The notes under the pieces are model-generated. The model saw nothing but the letters and a program-made list of their open reading frames with translations, was not told the DNA's origin and did no database searches. Below, in pieces: positions 1-7,736 of a stretch of DNA of 18,151 nt. The number at the start of each line of letters is the position of its first letter. Position 1 is the first letter of the stretch. A program made the position numbers and the translations under genes. This DNA is from Methanospirillum hungatei (lineage in GTDB: Archaea; Halobacteriota; Methanomicrobia; Methanomicrobiales; Methanospirillaceae): positions 1 through 18,151 of the forward strand of contig QKDV01000004.1 in assembly GCA_003251955.1 (NCBI GenBank), given 5' to 3'.

Positions 1-184
1 AGCATCCATCGCAATTGACGGAGTCAGCACCGGAGATTTAACCGCTAAAACGGTTACCGGAATTCCAGCAGGCGATCATACCGTCACCCTCTCCAAGGCC
101 GGATATGCAGACTGGTCTCAAACCGCCCGTGTAAGGGCAGGTGTTACTACAACAGTTTTTGGTAGGTTAACCTCTACCTCATAA
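1..184 (+). CDS. PEGA-domain protein, C-terminal end (partial)
   Basis: Reading from base 2, an open frame runs about 60 codons to TAA at 182-184; its start lies outside the window. The translated tail contains the alternation TGIPAGDHTVTLSKAGY followed by VRAGVTTTVFGRL. This matches the PEGA repeat, a small beta-rich surface-associated domain abundant in secreted and membrane proteins of methanogens. No membrane anchor or sorting signal follows the repeat, so the protein ends directly after its last PEGA unit. The total size and the other domains cannot be judged. The AT-rich stretch after the stop includes a T-rich run near 224-233 that could end the transcript, but there is no clear hairpin. 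Confidence 0.8.
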   Translation, partial: ASIAIDGVSTGDLTAKTVTGIPAGDHTVTLSKAGYADWSQTARVRAGVTTTVFGRLTSTS

Positions 185-252
185 TTTTAGTAAATCAATC
201 TCAAAGAAAATCATCTAAAATGTTCATTTTTTGCCAACAGGGTGTTGAAGAT

Positions 253-263
253 CTTTTTATAAT
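253..263 (+). promoter_or_regulatory. Candidate TATA element for the crcB operon
   Basis: The stretch TTTTTATAATT lies about 60 bases before the first crcB start codon. Transcription would begin near 285, giving a leader of about 35 bases, which fits an archaeal promoter. The spacing and AT content are seen; activity is inferred. GGTGT at 311-315, a few bases before the ATG, could be a weak ribosome-binding site. Confidence 0.35.
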
Positions 264-320
264 TTGGCCGAGATTTGTACTATAAGGCTGCTATCGTCGG
301 AACGGCAACCGGTGTAAGAC

Positions 321-698
321 ATGAAACTTTCATTATCTGAAGAAGGATTGGTCTGCATCGGTGGATTCTGCGGAGCTACATCCAGGTACCTGGTTAGTGA
401 ACTGATACCGTCTCTTCCCGGGACACTTATTGTTAATTTTCTTGGTTGTATCGCTATCAGTATCCTGATGTATGGTTCCATCTATTTTGGTGTATTCAGC
501 AGAAATTCACGTCTGTTCTTTGGAGTCGGTATGATTGGATCATTCACCACTTTTTCAGCCTTTGCTGCACAAAGTTTCTCGGCAGGACCGGTCATCGGCT
601 TCCTGAATATCCTAGCAAATATTCTATCAGGCCTTCTCGGGGTGTTCATTGGCAGGGTTATAGTCACAAACCCAAGGGGGTCTGAATGGATCACCTGA
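321..698 (+). CDS. crcB: CrcB/Fluc fluoride channel subunit 1
   Basis: This 125-residue membrane protein belongs to the CrcB/Fluc family, whose dimers form a fluoride-selective channel in the cytoplasmic membrane that lets toxic fluoride leave the cell. Family signatures are visible: [10 protein letters not shown] near residues 14-23 with conserved Arg22, a TM2 asparagine in the context GTLIVNFLG (Asn39), and the helix-break motif GSFTTFSAF at 73-81 that carries the pore phenylalanines and sodium site. Four hydrophobic segments fit the expected topology. The length is normal. The gene overlaps the next crcB gene by 13 bases, so the two are almost certainly co-translated and form a heterodimer. 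In two-gene systems the subunits are fixed in opposite orientations; that is known for the family and inferred here. Confidence 0.93.
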   Translation: MKLSLSEEGLVCIGGFCGATSRYLVSELIPSLPGTLIVNFLGCIAISILMYGSIYFGVFSRNSRLFFGVGMIGSFTTFSAFAAQSFSAGPVIGFLNILANILSGLLGVFIGRVIVTNPRGSEWIT

Positions 699-1048
699 TT
701 CTTGTCGGGCTTGGTGGGGCGGCAGGTTCGCTGTGTAGATTTGAGATCTCAAGGATTGCACCTGTCCGTGGGATTCCTCTTGGGACTGCAACAGTGAATA
801 TACTGGGAAGTTTTCTCTTCTCGCTGGTAGCATTTTCCCGTTCTCCCGGAGATTTTTATTATCTCCTTGATGTGGGGGTACTTGGAGGGTTTACTACCTT
901 CTCCACGTTCTCATTTGAGACATTCAGGATGTTTGAAGAGCAGAATTATCTGGCTATGACAGCCAATATTCTTATTAACCTCATGGGAAGCCTTGGTGGA
1001 GTCTTCGCGGGATATATGGTTATTTCAACTTTTGGGGCTGGTGTCTGA
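686..1048 (+). CDS. crcB: CrcB/Fluc fluoride channel subunit 2
   Basis: This is the second CrcB/Fluc subunit, 120 residues long with four hydrophobic segments. It shows [10 protein letters not shown] near residues 10-19 with Arg18, the TM2 asparagine in [10 protein letters not shown] (Asn38), and [13 protein letters not shown] at 67-79, which is the fullest form of the TM3 break motif. The start ATG lies inside the end of subunit 1 and is preceded by AAGGGGG at 674-680, a good ribosome-binding site 5 bases away. The stop TGA at 1046-1048 shares its last base with the ATG of the following DUF190 gene. Subunits 1 and 2 are clearly different proteins, consistent with a heterodimeric channel rather than a recent duplication. 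Confidence 0.93.
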   Translation: MDHLILVGLGGAAGSLCRFEISRIAPVRGIPLGTATVNILGSFLFSLVAFSRSPGDFYYLLDVGVLGGFTTFSTFSFETFRMFEEQNYLAMTANILINLMGSLGGVFAGYMVISTFGAGV

Positions 1049-1368
1049 TGTTATCTGAAGGGATGTTATTACGTATTTATATTGCAGAGTCTGCGAGAAT
1101 CGGAAAAAAGCCGGCATACAAACACCTGGTTGAACTATTTTATGAACGCGGATTTCCGGGATGCACCGTCTTCAGGGGAATGGTCGGGTATGGGCACGAA
1201 CATACAATCCATTCCATCGATGTGCTGAACTTTTCGTTTGATCTTCCGGTTGTCATCGATGTTGTTGATACAAAGGAGAGGATTCTTGGTATTGCTGAAG
1301 AGATAGAAGGGCTTGTTGAGCATGGCCTTGTCGTCACCCATGAGGTGATGATGGGCAGAAAACGGTAA
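1048..1368 (+). CDS. DUF190 family PII-like protein, linked to fluoride export
   Basis: This 106-residue soluble protein is a DUF190 family member. The segments LLRIYIAESARIGKKPAY and LVELFYERGFPGCTVFRGM, followed by GYG and the HS-IDVLNFSFDLPVVIDVVD strand, are typical of the family. DUF190 proteins have a PII-like ferredoxin fold and often sit beside crcB genes. Their exact role is not settled; a regulatory or nucleotide-sensing role in fluoride export is commonly supposed. The ATG overlaps the stop of the second crcB gene (TGATG), so it is in the same operon. No catalytic motif is seen. It ends about 100 bases before the SNF2 gene. Confidence 0.88.
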   Translation: MLSEGMLLRIYIAESARIGKKPAYKHLVELFYERGFPGCTVFRGMVGYGHEHTIHSIDVLNFSFDLPVVIDVVDTKERILGIAEEIEGLVEHGLVVTHEVMMGRKR

Positions 1369-1381
1369 TTTCTGCTCTATC

Positions 1382-1406
1382 CTGATGGTCCCTGCCTTTT
1401 CATCAG
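1382..1406 (+). other. Small inverted repeat after the fluoride operon
   Basis: CTGATG at 1382-1387 is exactly complementary to CATCAG at 1401-1406, enclosing 13 bases that end in TTTT. It lies between DUF190 and the SNF2 gene and could be a weak terminator or a transcript-end structure. The stem is only 6 bp and there is no long T-run after it, so the role is uncertain. A TATA-like TGTATAAGC near 1456-1464 is too close to the SNF2 ATG to act as its usual promoter. Confidence 0.25.
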
Positions 1407-1469
1407 ATGGTAACCGGAAGATTGGGGAACCAAACACTCTTCTTTTTCCGCTCCGATGTATAAGCCCGC

Positions 1470-4400
1470 ATGATCATCCTGCATGGGCTATACTCCCCGG
1501 CTGCTCCGGATCAATTCATCCTCTTTGCAGAGGATACTACCAAATCACCTGAGCAGAGCCCGGCTCAAAGAAGGGGAAGGATGACGCAAAAGCCATCTCT
1601 CCTGTCTCATCCAGTTGCGCTTTCATCTTCAGACCTGGTTTTCTGGCTTGAAAACCGGAAGGTACTTCCAGCCAGGTTTGATGAAACGATCTGTACACTC
1701 TCTCTCCCTGTACATGAGCAGGGTAAGATCCCTGTCTGCTCCCCTGAATATTATAAGCAGAAAGGTCTGGATATTCCAAGGACAACTACTTTTTCTTCGT
1801 GGCTTGTGCCTGCTGTCAGATTCACATTAGAGTATATTCCTCAGGTCATAACCGGAATCAGAAATCTTTCCGATGGATCGTGCATGATGGCCGAGTCTCT
1901 GCTATTCTGGGCTTCAGTGACTACCGGTGGTCTTTCTCTCATCACATCTGGTCATTATCTTCCTGCATACCGGATGAATGGCAGATCAGGATTTCATGTG
2001 CTCTGGGATCTCAATCCTGATGAGACTGAGCATGCGATGATTCGTGCATTCCATGCCGCAATCCCATCGTTTTGTATCCCGGCAACCGGTTTTGGGGCTC
2101 ATGATCGTGAACTCCATGAATATCAGGCACAGTCCACAGTCTATATCTTCCTCACCTCACTTGTCAGGAGAATAATTTATGAAGCACTGGTCAGGAAGCC
2201 GGTAGATCTCCATCTTACACCGGCGGTCATGATTCAGCAGACTATACCGCTGGTCTTCTACCTCAACCTTACCGGTCAGAGTGCACTCCTTGGTCTTGAT
2301 TCCCTGATCCCTGCAGAACATGGGGATGGCAAACGGCTTATTTCATGGATGCAGAAGCCTGTGGATAATAGCGTCCCGTCTCAAATGGGCCTTGTTCTCC
2401 GGGTTCATGAACCTGAAAAAGAGGGTGGAACGTGGCTGATAACCTATGTACTGAGGCCTGCAGATGATCTGACCTGTCTTATCCCTGCTTCAGAGATCTG
2501 GTCGGGAGGCGATATACTTTCTGAAACTCTTCCTTCACTTCGAATCCTTGAGGAGACACTCCTGCAGGAACTGGGACGTGGCTCATCTGTCTCAAAATCT
2601 ATTCTTCTCTCATTGAACAGTCCTGCTCCTGGAGGATTTTCTTTGAGCACCTCTGATCTCTGGACATTTCTGACCCATGATGTACCGCTGCTCAAGGAGA
2701 TCGGCATCGAGACCATTGTCCCGTCATGGTGGACAGAGAGAAGGTCAAGACCGGTTGTCAGGGTCCGAATTAGCCGCGACCCAAGTACTGTCACTAGCTT
2801 TGGGCTTGACACCGTTGTCAAATTTGATTATCAGGTTGCACTGGGTGATGAGATACTGACACCCGAAGAGTTTCTTCAGCGGGCAGATCTCAAGAACTCG
2901 ATCATCAGAACCGGAGACGGGTGGATGGTCTGTCAGTCTGGTGACCTGGAAAAGAATCTGCGAAGACTTCTGGATACTTATGCAGGAGATAAACTCCCTG
3001 CTGTTGATCTGTACAGGCTCATTGCACATTCAGATGACGATGATTCGTTCATCGAGGTGATTGGAGATGATTCATGGAGTCAGGATCTAGTCAGGACTGC
3101 AAAGGGAGGGGCAGTCCTACAGGAGTATAAGGTTCCCGCCTCGTTTTCCGGGACACTCAGGCCATACCAGGTGAGTGGTTTTTCATTCCTTCTCGCTGGT
3201 GCGCAACGTGGGCTTGGTGTCTGTCTTGCTGATGATATGGGGCTTGGAAAGACTCCCCAGACTATTGCCTATCTTCTTGCCAGAAAGGAGACCGGTTGCT
3301 CCGGCCCGTCACTTCTTATCTGTCCAACATCTGTTGCAGGCAACTGGGAACGTGAACTGAATCGTTTTTCCCCGTCTCTCTCTGTGTATGTTCATCATGG
3401 GACCGGGAGGGAGAAGTCAGGTTTTTCAGAGATGGTCTCCGCCCATGATCTTGTTATTACGACATATCCTCTTGCATCCAGAGATTCTGATCTTATCACT
3501 GGCACGAGGTGGAACAGTCTCATCCTCGATGAAGCACAGAATATCAAGAATCCCCGGACAAAACAGAGCAGATCAATCTTCCTGATCCCTGCAGATCACC
3601 GGATCGCCCTCACTGGAACACCGGTTGAGAATCGTCTCAGTGAACTCTGGTCCATCATGCAGTTTTTAAATCCTGGGTATCTTGGTTCATCACAACAGTT
3701 TAGAACCGGGTACGCGGTTCCTATTGAGAAGGATGCAAACCAGGAGAAGGCGGATGAACTCAGGCGTCTGATCCGTCCGTTCCTGCTCCGCAGATTAAAG
3801 ACCGACAAGAGTATTATCAGGGATCTGCCTGAAAAGATGGAATCCCATATTTATGTTACTCTCACAAGGGAGCAGGTTACCCTGTACCAGGCAGTAGTTA
3901 ACGAAGTGAAACAGTCGGCAGAAAAACTCACCGGGATTGCCAGGCGTGGTATGATACTGGCGGCCCTTACAAAGCTTAAACAGATTGCTGATCACCCGCA
4001 TCTCTATACTCATGACGGGGTTACCGGTTCTTTCCGGTCCGGTAAAGTCAGACGGCTGCTTGAGATGCTCGAGGAGGTATCAGATGAGGGAGATGCTGCT
4101 ATCATATTTACCCAGTTTGCCTCTTTTGCCTCCCTCCTTCAGCAGGCAATAGAGGAGCACTTCCACACCCCGACCCTTCTCCTTACCGGAAGGACGCGCC
4201 GTCATACCCGTGATGAGATGATAGCACGGTTTATGAAATCGGATGGTCCCAGATTTTTTGTCATCTCGCTAAAAGCTGGTGGTACCGGTCTGAATCTTAC
4301 CCGGGCAAACCATGTCTTTCACGTTGACAGATGGTGGAATCCTGCTGTCGAAGATCAGGCAACTGACCGGGCGTTTCGTATCGGCCAGATGCGGGATGTC

Positions 4401-4580
4401 CAGGTACATCTCATGGTTGCTGCCGGTACACTCGAAGAGAGGATTGATGACGTACTTGCCGGAAAACGCGGGCTTGCAACCGAGATCCTATCAAGTGGTG
4501 AGGACTGGCTGACCTCTCTCTCAACAAAAGAACTGATGGATGTGATCACGTTGCGTGATACTGTCTTTGAGGAGTACTAA
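1470..4580 (+). CDS. SNF2-family DNA-dependent ATPase (HelZ-like)
   Basis: This 1036-residue protein carries a complete SNF2 motor in its C-terminal half. Walker A is DDMGLGKT at 588-595, the DEAQ box at 687-690, LTGTPVENRLSELWSIM follows shortly after, and motifs V/VI are KAGGTGLNLT and DQATDRAFRIGQ (962-973). Such motors couple ATP hydrolysis to translocation on double-stranded DNA and remodel protein-DNA complexes. The N-terminal 500 residues match the extended region of large prokaryotic SNF2 proteins of the HelZ/Rv2101 type (DUF3670-like; from memory). The start is chosen because MIILHG...FILFAED resembles the usual N-terminus of this subfamily. No good ribosome-binding site precedes it; Met38 at 1581 is the alternative. 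The stop overlaps the SWIM gene start (TAATG), a partnership common for this subfamily. Confidence 0.92.
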   Translation: MIILHGLYSPAAPDQFILFAEDTTKSPEQSPAQRRGRMTQKPSLLSHPVALSSSDLVFWLENRKVLPARFDETICTLSLPVHEQGKIPVCSPEYYKQKGLDIPRTTTFSSWLVPAVRFTLEYIPQVITGIRNLSDGSCMMAESLLFWASVTTGGLSLITSGHYLPAYRMNGRSGFHVLWDLNPDETEHAMIRAFHAAIPSFCIPATGFGAHDRELHEYQAQSTVYIFLTSLVRRIIYEALVRKPVDLHLTPAVMIQQTIPLVFYLNLTGQSALLGLDSLIPAEHGDGKRLISWMQKPVDNSVPSQMGLVLRVHEPEKEGGTWLITYVLRPADDLTCLIPASEIWSGGDILSETLPSLRILEETLLQELGRGSSVSKSILLSLNSPAPGGFSLSTSDLWTFLTHDVPLLKEIGIETIVPSWWTERRSRPVVRVRISRDPSTVTSFGLDTVVKFDYQVALGDEILTPEEFLQRADLKNSIIRTGDGWMVCQSGDLEKNLRRLLDTYAGDKLPAVDLYRLIAHSDDDDSFIEVIGDDSWSQDLVRTAKGGAVLQEYKVPASFSGTLRPYQVSGFSFLLAGAQRGLGVCLADDMGLGKTPQTIAYLLARKETGCSGPSLLICPTSVAGNWERELNRFSPSLSVYVHHGTGREKSGFSEMVSAHDLVITTYPLASRDSDLITGTRWNSLILDEAQNIKNPRTKQSRSIFLIPADHRIALTGTPVENRLSELWSIMQFLNPGYLGSSQQFRTGYAVPIEKDANQEKADELRRLIRPFLLRRLKTDKSIIRDLPEKMESHIYVTLTREQVTLYQAVVNEVKQSAEKLTGIARRGMILAALTKLKQIADHPHLYTHDGVTGSFRSGKVRRLLEMLEEVSDEGDAAIIFTQFASFASLLQQAIEEHFHTPTLLLTGRTRRHTRDEMIARFMKSDGPRFFVISLKAGGTGLNLTRANHVFHVDRWWNPAVEDQATDRAFRIGQMRDVQVHLMVAAGTLEERIDDVLAGKRGLATEILSSGEDWLTSLSTKELMDVITLRDTVFEEY

Positions 4581-5431
4581 TGGCACTGCATGCAGCACCA
4601 ATTCCCCTGACTTCTCTCCTCTCTTCCCAGCGTGGAGGAGTTGGTGAAACCTGGTGGGGAAGAAAATTTCTGGAAGTGGTGATGAAGTCAAACGACTACA
4701 TCCGGTTGAATGCTGGGAAATCGTATGCCCGCAACGGTCAGGTGCAGTGGATAGAGGCTTCTCCCTGCTCGGTCGAGGCGAAAGTATCCGGTTCATATGT
4801 CTATGCAGTCAGAATCAGATTCACCCCTCTTCCTGAAGAATCCTGGAAAAAGATGCTATCCATCATTTCTGATGAAGCATCGTTCGCAGCTCGTCTGATG
4901 GCAGGATCTTTCCCTGAAGCGATGGAAAGACGCCTTTCAAAGCAGGATTTATCACTCTTTCCCAGGGTAGATCCAAAGAGTAAGGGATGTAACTGTCCTG
5001 ACAAGGGAAGTCCGTGTAAACATGAAGCTGCGATATACTTCCTTCTTGCAGAGAATATCGACAAGGATCCTTTTCTGCTCTTTCTTCTGCATGGAAAGAC
5101 AAAAGAGGACGTTCTATCTGGGTTAAGAGAGGCACGGGTGGCGGAGTCCGTTCCAACTGATAATCTGGAAGTTTCAGTTGTTCCTTCAGGTTCATCTGGT
5201 TCATATTATCGAATGGGCGCTGCTTTACCTGATGTAGGAAATATTCCCTGTCAGATTTCTGATGATAAGGTTTTGAAGAAAAATCTATATGATCAGCTTG
5301 GTAAGTGTCCGGTCCCGCTTGGTGATGCTAACCTTGGTGCACTGATTGCCGAGTTATATCCCCGGGCAGCAGGCCTTGCCGCCAGATTTTCCAGAGATAT
5401 GAACCGGTCATCAGAGTCTGATTCTTCATGA
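4580..5431 (+). CDS. SWIM zinc-finger protein, partner of the SNF2 ATPase
   Basis: This 283-residue protein contains a SWIM zinc finger, C137-x-C139-x6-C146-x-H148 (CNCPDKGSPCKH). This CxCxnCxH motif binds zinc and is thought to mediate DNA or protein contact. The N-terminal TWWGRKF motif is typical of SWIM proteins encoded beside SNF2 helicases. The start codon shares a base with the SNF2 stop, so the two are translationally coupled and probably act as a complex. The region after the finger is variable, with no recognised fold; the tail is polar and Ser-rich. No enzymatic motif is visible. The family assignment is secure; the molecular role is inferred from the neighbour. Confidence 0.88.
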   Translation: MALHAAPIPLTSLLSSQRGGVGETWWGRKFLEVVMKSNDYIRLNAGKSYARNGQVQWIEASPCSVEAKVSGSYVYAVRIRFTPLPEESWKKMLSIISDEASFAARLMAGSFPEAMERRLSKQDLSLFPRVDPKSKGCNCPDKGSPCKHEAAIYFLLAENIDKDPFLLFLLHGKTKEDVLSGLREARVAESVPTDNLEVSVVPSGSSGSYYRMGAALPDVGNIPCQISDDKVLKKNLYDQLGKCPVPLGDANLGALIAELYPRAAGLAARFSRDMNRSSESDSS

Positions 5432-5460
5432 TTTCACTCTCGGTTTTTTTCGGAGGAGTT

Positions 5461-5523
5461 ATGCCTGTAGCCAACAGATGGATGGTAAATGGTGCTCGAG
5501 GAACGGATACCTGTCGAGTCTGA
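5461..5523 (+). CDS. Possible 20-codon leader ORF with a strong ribosome-binding site
   Basis: GGAGG at 5452-5456 sits 4 bases before an ATG at 5461 that opens a 20-codon frame (MPVANRWMVNGARGTDTCRV) ending at TGA 5521-5523. This is the best ribosome-binding site in the region, yet it serves this short frame and not the 330-residue gene whose ATG at 5489 lies inside it in another frame. It may be a translated leader that couples or tunes translation of the downstream gene. Alternatively it may be a coincidence, or the real start of the next gene may be placed differently. No known peptide family is recognised. Confidence 0.35.
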   Translation: MPVANRWMVNGARGTDTCRV

Positions 5524-6481
5524 GGCAGAGGCAAGAGAGATCGTCCGGTACCTGAAGAAAGAGGGTATTCCTGCCCGTATCCTCAAAGAACCTCAGTTGA
5601 ACGTAGCATTGATCTTAGCAGGACGATACGAGGATCTTAAGTTATTTTTAACTGCCTGCCAGGAGAAACACCAGCAGAGAGGAGTGGGGAGTGAGGATTC
5701 TGACGAATATCCCGTAGATTTTGACCCTGCGGTCTGGAAGAAGACACTTGAAGTTCTTGATGCTGAACAACTTGCAGTCTCTCAGATTTTGCAGGAACAC
5801 AGTCCTGGAGACATCATAGGTACGACTGTCTTTCAGACTGTGTTCCTGAAGACCAAACCTGAACATGAGTTTACTCCCGAGGAGTTTGCACGTGATTTGG
5901 CAACAGTTCGCACTCTCATCTCAAATCATCTCTGTGAGATCACCCAGCAGGGTTTTGTTCTTACCAATGCAGCAGAACCTGGTGATGTTACCCTGTATAT
6001 CCCGTATGAGTATCCTTTTCCCCCAGAAGAAGAGGTAAGTGAACGGTACCGCATCACCTGTATCAGGCATTTCAGGGGAGAGATGAGGTATGTAGTCCAG
6101 ACCGGGCCTGAAATCATTTTCCTGGATGATATCGAGGCCTTCATCATGTTTATATCTGAAAACGGTGTTGACCCTCAGTCACTGATGAGGATCACTGAGC
6201 GGTGTATGTCCCGGCTCCGTATCACTCAGGAACTCATCAGCCAGCTCTTTGATGCAGGTGAATCCTCACTAGAAGATCTCAGGCTCCTCTTTGTCGATGA
6301 GATTGCAACCCAGGATGGTCAGGGGCATGTACAGGACCGTTTTGGCCTTTCTCCTGAGTATGTGGACCGTCTGGTTGCTGATATGAAAAAACTCGGGCTG
6401 GTGAAGGGGAAAGATTCCCGACTCAGGCCAAGCGATCCTTCGGAAGCAGCCAATTCTGCGAAACGGAAGAAGAACAGGTAG
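5489..6481 (+). CDS. Unrecognised protein between SNF2/SWIM and sbcDC, probable winged helix
   Basis: I do not recognise this 330-residue soluble protein with confidence. The first 55 or so residues (RIPVESEAEAREIVRYLKKEGIPARIL, read in two pieces) look like a small beta-alpha-beta unit resembling DUF2007-type putative signal-transducing domains. The middle is acidic, with a strand-rich stretch near residues 185-215. The C-terminal part around 265-315 (LSPEYVDRLVADMKKLGLV and flanks) looks like a winged-helix DNA-binding segment, followed by a Lys/Arg-rich tail. No transmembrane segment, cysteine cluster or nuclease motif is seen. It ends one base before the sbcD ATG and follows the SWIM gene by 57 bases, so it is probably in the same operon. 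A role in recruiting or regulating SbcCD is inference from position only. The start ATG has only a weak ribosome-binding site. Confidence 0.8.
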   Translation: MVLEERIPVESEAEAREIVRYLKKEGIPARILKEPQLNVALILAGRYEDLKLFLTACQEKHQQRGVGSEDSDEYPVDFDPAVWKKTLEVLDAEQLAVSQILQEHSPGDIIGTTVFQTVFLKTKPEHEFTPEEFARDLATVRTLISNHLCEITQQGFVLTNAAEPGDVTLYIPYEYPFPPEEEVSERYRITCIRHFRGEMRYVVQTGPEIIFLDDIEAFIMFISENGVDPQSLMRITERCMSRLRITQELISQLFDAGESSLEDLRLLFVDEIATQDGQGHVQDRFGLSPEYVDRLVADMKKLGLVKGKDSRLRPSDPSEAANSAKRKKNR

Positions 6482-6482
6482 T

Positions 6483-7709
6483 ATGCGGGTTCTCCATACC
6501 TCAGACTGGCACCTCGGATCCTCACTCGCCGGGAAGAAGCGCTATGATGAAGAAGAAGCATTCCTTGACTGGCTGATCGGTGTCATTAGTCGTGATGGCA
6601 TTGATGCCTTGATCATTGCCGGGGATATCTTTGATACAGGTACTCCATCAAACCGGGCACTTGAACTTTATTACCGGTTTCTGGGAAGGGTCGGAAGAAC
6701 ATGCTGCAGGCATGTTGTGGTTACCGCGGGGAACCATGACTCCCCGTCTTTGCTGACTGCTCCGCGTGAACTTCTCTCTGCCCTTGACATTCATGTTGTT
6801 GGTTCAATCCCTATGACTGTGGATGAAGAGGTCTTCATCTTCACAAGTGACGATGGCAAGCCTGCTCTTATTGTCTGTGCAGTTCCCTATCTTCGCGACC
6901 GCGATGTTAGAACAGCAGAGGCCGGTGAGAGCATCGAGGAGAAGAGAAACAGACTACTCACCGGGATAAGTGATCATTATCGTGATGTCTGCGATGCAGC
7001 TGAAATGCATCGTAACCTGATTGGTGACAATATTCCTATCATAGCCACCGGTCACCTGTTTGCGTCCGGTGGAAACACGGTTGCCGATGACGGCGTCCGC
7101 GATCTCTCAATAGGGAATCTTCTTCAGGTCAGTGCTACTGCCTTTCCTTCCTGTATTGATTATCTGGCTCTCGGTCACCTCCATCAGCCACAACTTGTGG
7201 CAGGAGAGTCAACCCGCAGGTATTCGGGTTCACCGTTCTTGATGGGATTTGGTGAGTCTGACCGGGATAAGGAGGTTCTGATTGTTGAAGTCTCACCTGA
7301 ACGGCCGGTTTGTGTAACTCCGGTAATAGTGCCCAGAATTCGGGACCTGGTGCAGATTCATGGAGATGTTGACCTGGTAAGCGATAAACTCACAGAATTA
7401 ATCTTTTCAGGAAGACCTTCCTGGGTTGAAATTCTGCTTACAGACTATGGAGTAGGTCCTTCTATTCGTGAACAACTTTCCCGGATTGTAGATGGATCTA
7501 AAGTCGAAATACAGAAGGTAAAGATTGATCCAAGGACAGTGTCTATCAGCAGTATCAATCAGGAGTCACTTGAGGAACTGAATCCTGATGAAGTATTCAG
7601 GCGTTGCATGGATGCGGCAGAAGAGCCTGAAGAAAACCGTAATGAACTGTTTGCTGCGTATCGCGAAGTTATTTCCGGTATTCTTGAAGGGGATATGAAT
7701 GCTGATTGA
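6483..7709 (+). CDS. sbcD: SbcD/Mre11-type nuclease subunit
   Basis: This 408-residue protein is the calcineurin-like metallophosphoesterase of the SbcCD complex, which with SbcC cuts and trims double-strand DNA ends and opens hairpins using Mn2+. The phosphoesterase motifs are all present: HTSDWHLG (Asp8, His10), GDIFD (Asp48), GNHDSP (Asn84, His85, Asp86), ATGHLF (His191) and LGHLHQP (His232, His234). Length and motif spelling match the bacterial-type SbcD rather than the shorter archaeal Mre11 usually encoded with HerA/NurA; no HerA or NurA is seen here. The ATG starts two bases after the preceding stop. The sbcC gene starts 27 bases after its TGA. Confidence 0.95.
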   Translation: MRVLHTSDWHLGSSLAGKKRYDEEEAFLDWLIGVISRDGIDALIIAGDIFDTGTPSNRALELYYRFLGRVGRTCCRHVVVTAGNHDSPSLLTAPRELLSALDIHVVGSIPMTVDEEVFIFTSDDGKPALIVCAVPYLRDRDVRTAEAGESIEEKRNRLLTGISDHYRDVCDAAEMHRNLIGDNIPIIATGHLFASGGNTVADDGVRDLSIGNLLQVSATAFPSCIDYLALGHLHQPQLVAGESTRRYSGSPFLMGFGESDRDKEVLIVEVSPERPVCVTPVIVPRIRDLVQIHGDVDLVSDKLTELIFSGRPSWVEILLTDYGVGPSIREQLSRIVDGSKVEIQKVKIDPRTVSISSINQESLEELNPDEVFRRCMDAAEEPEENRNELFAAYREVISGILEGDMNAD

Positions 7710-7736
7710 TCATGCCGCCAGAACCGGAGACCTTGT

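Noticed and set aside
185..320. A fluoride (crcB) riboswitch before the fluoride operon
   Set aside because: I looked for the conserved GGxGATG start and the GGCTGATG...CTAC end. GGCTGCTATCG near 287 is the nearest and lacks the partner segments.
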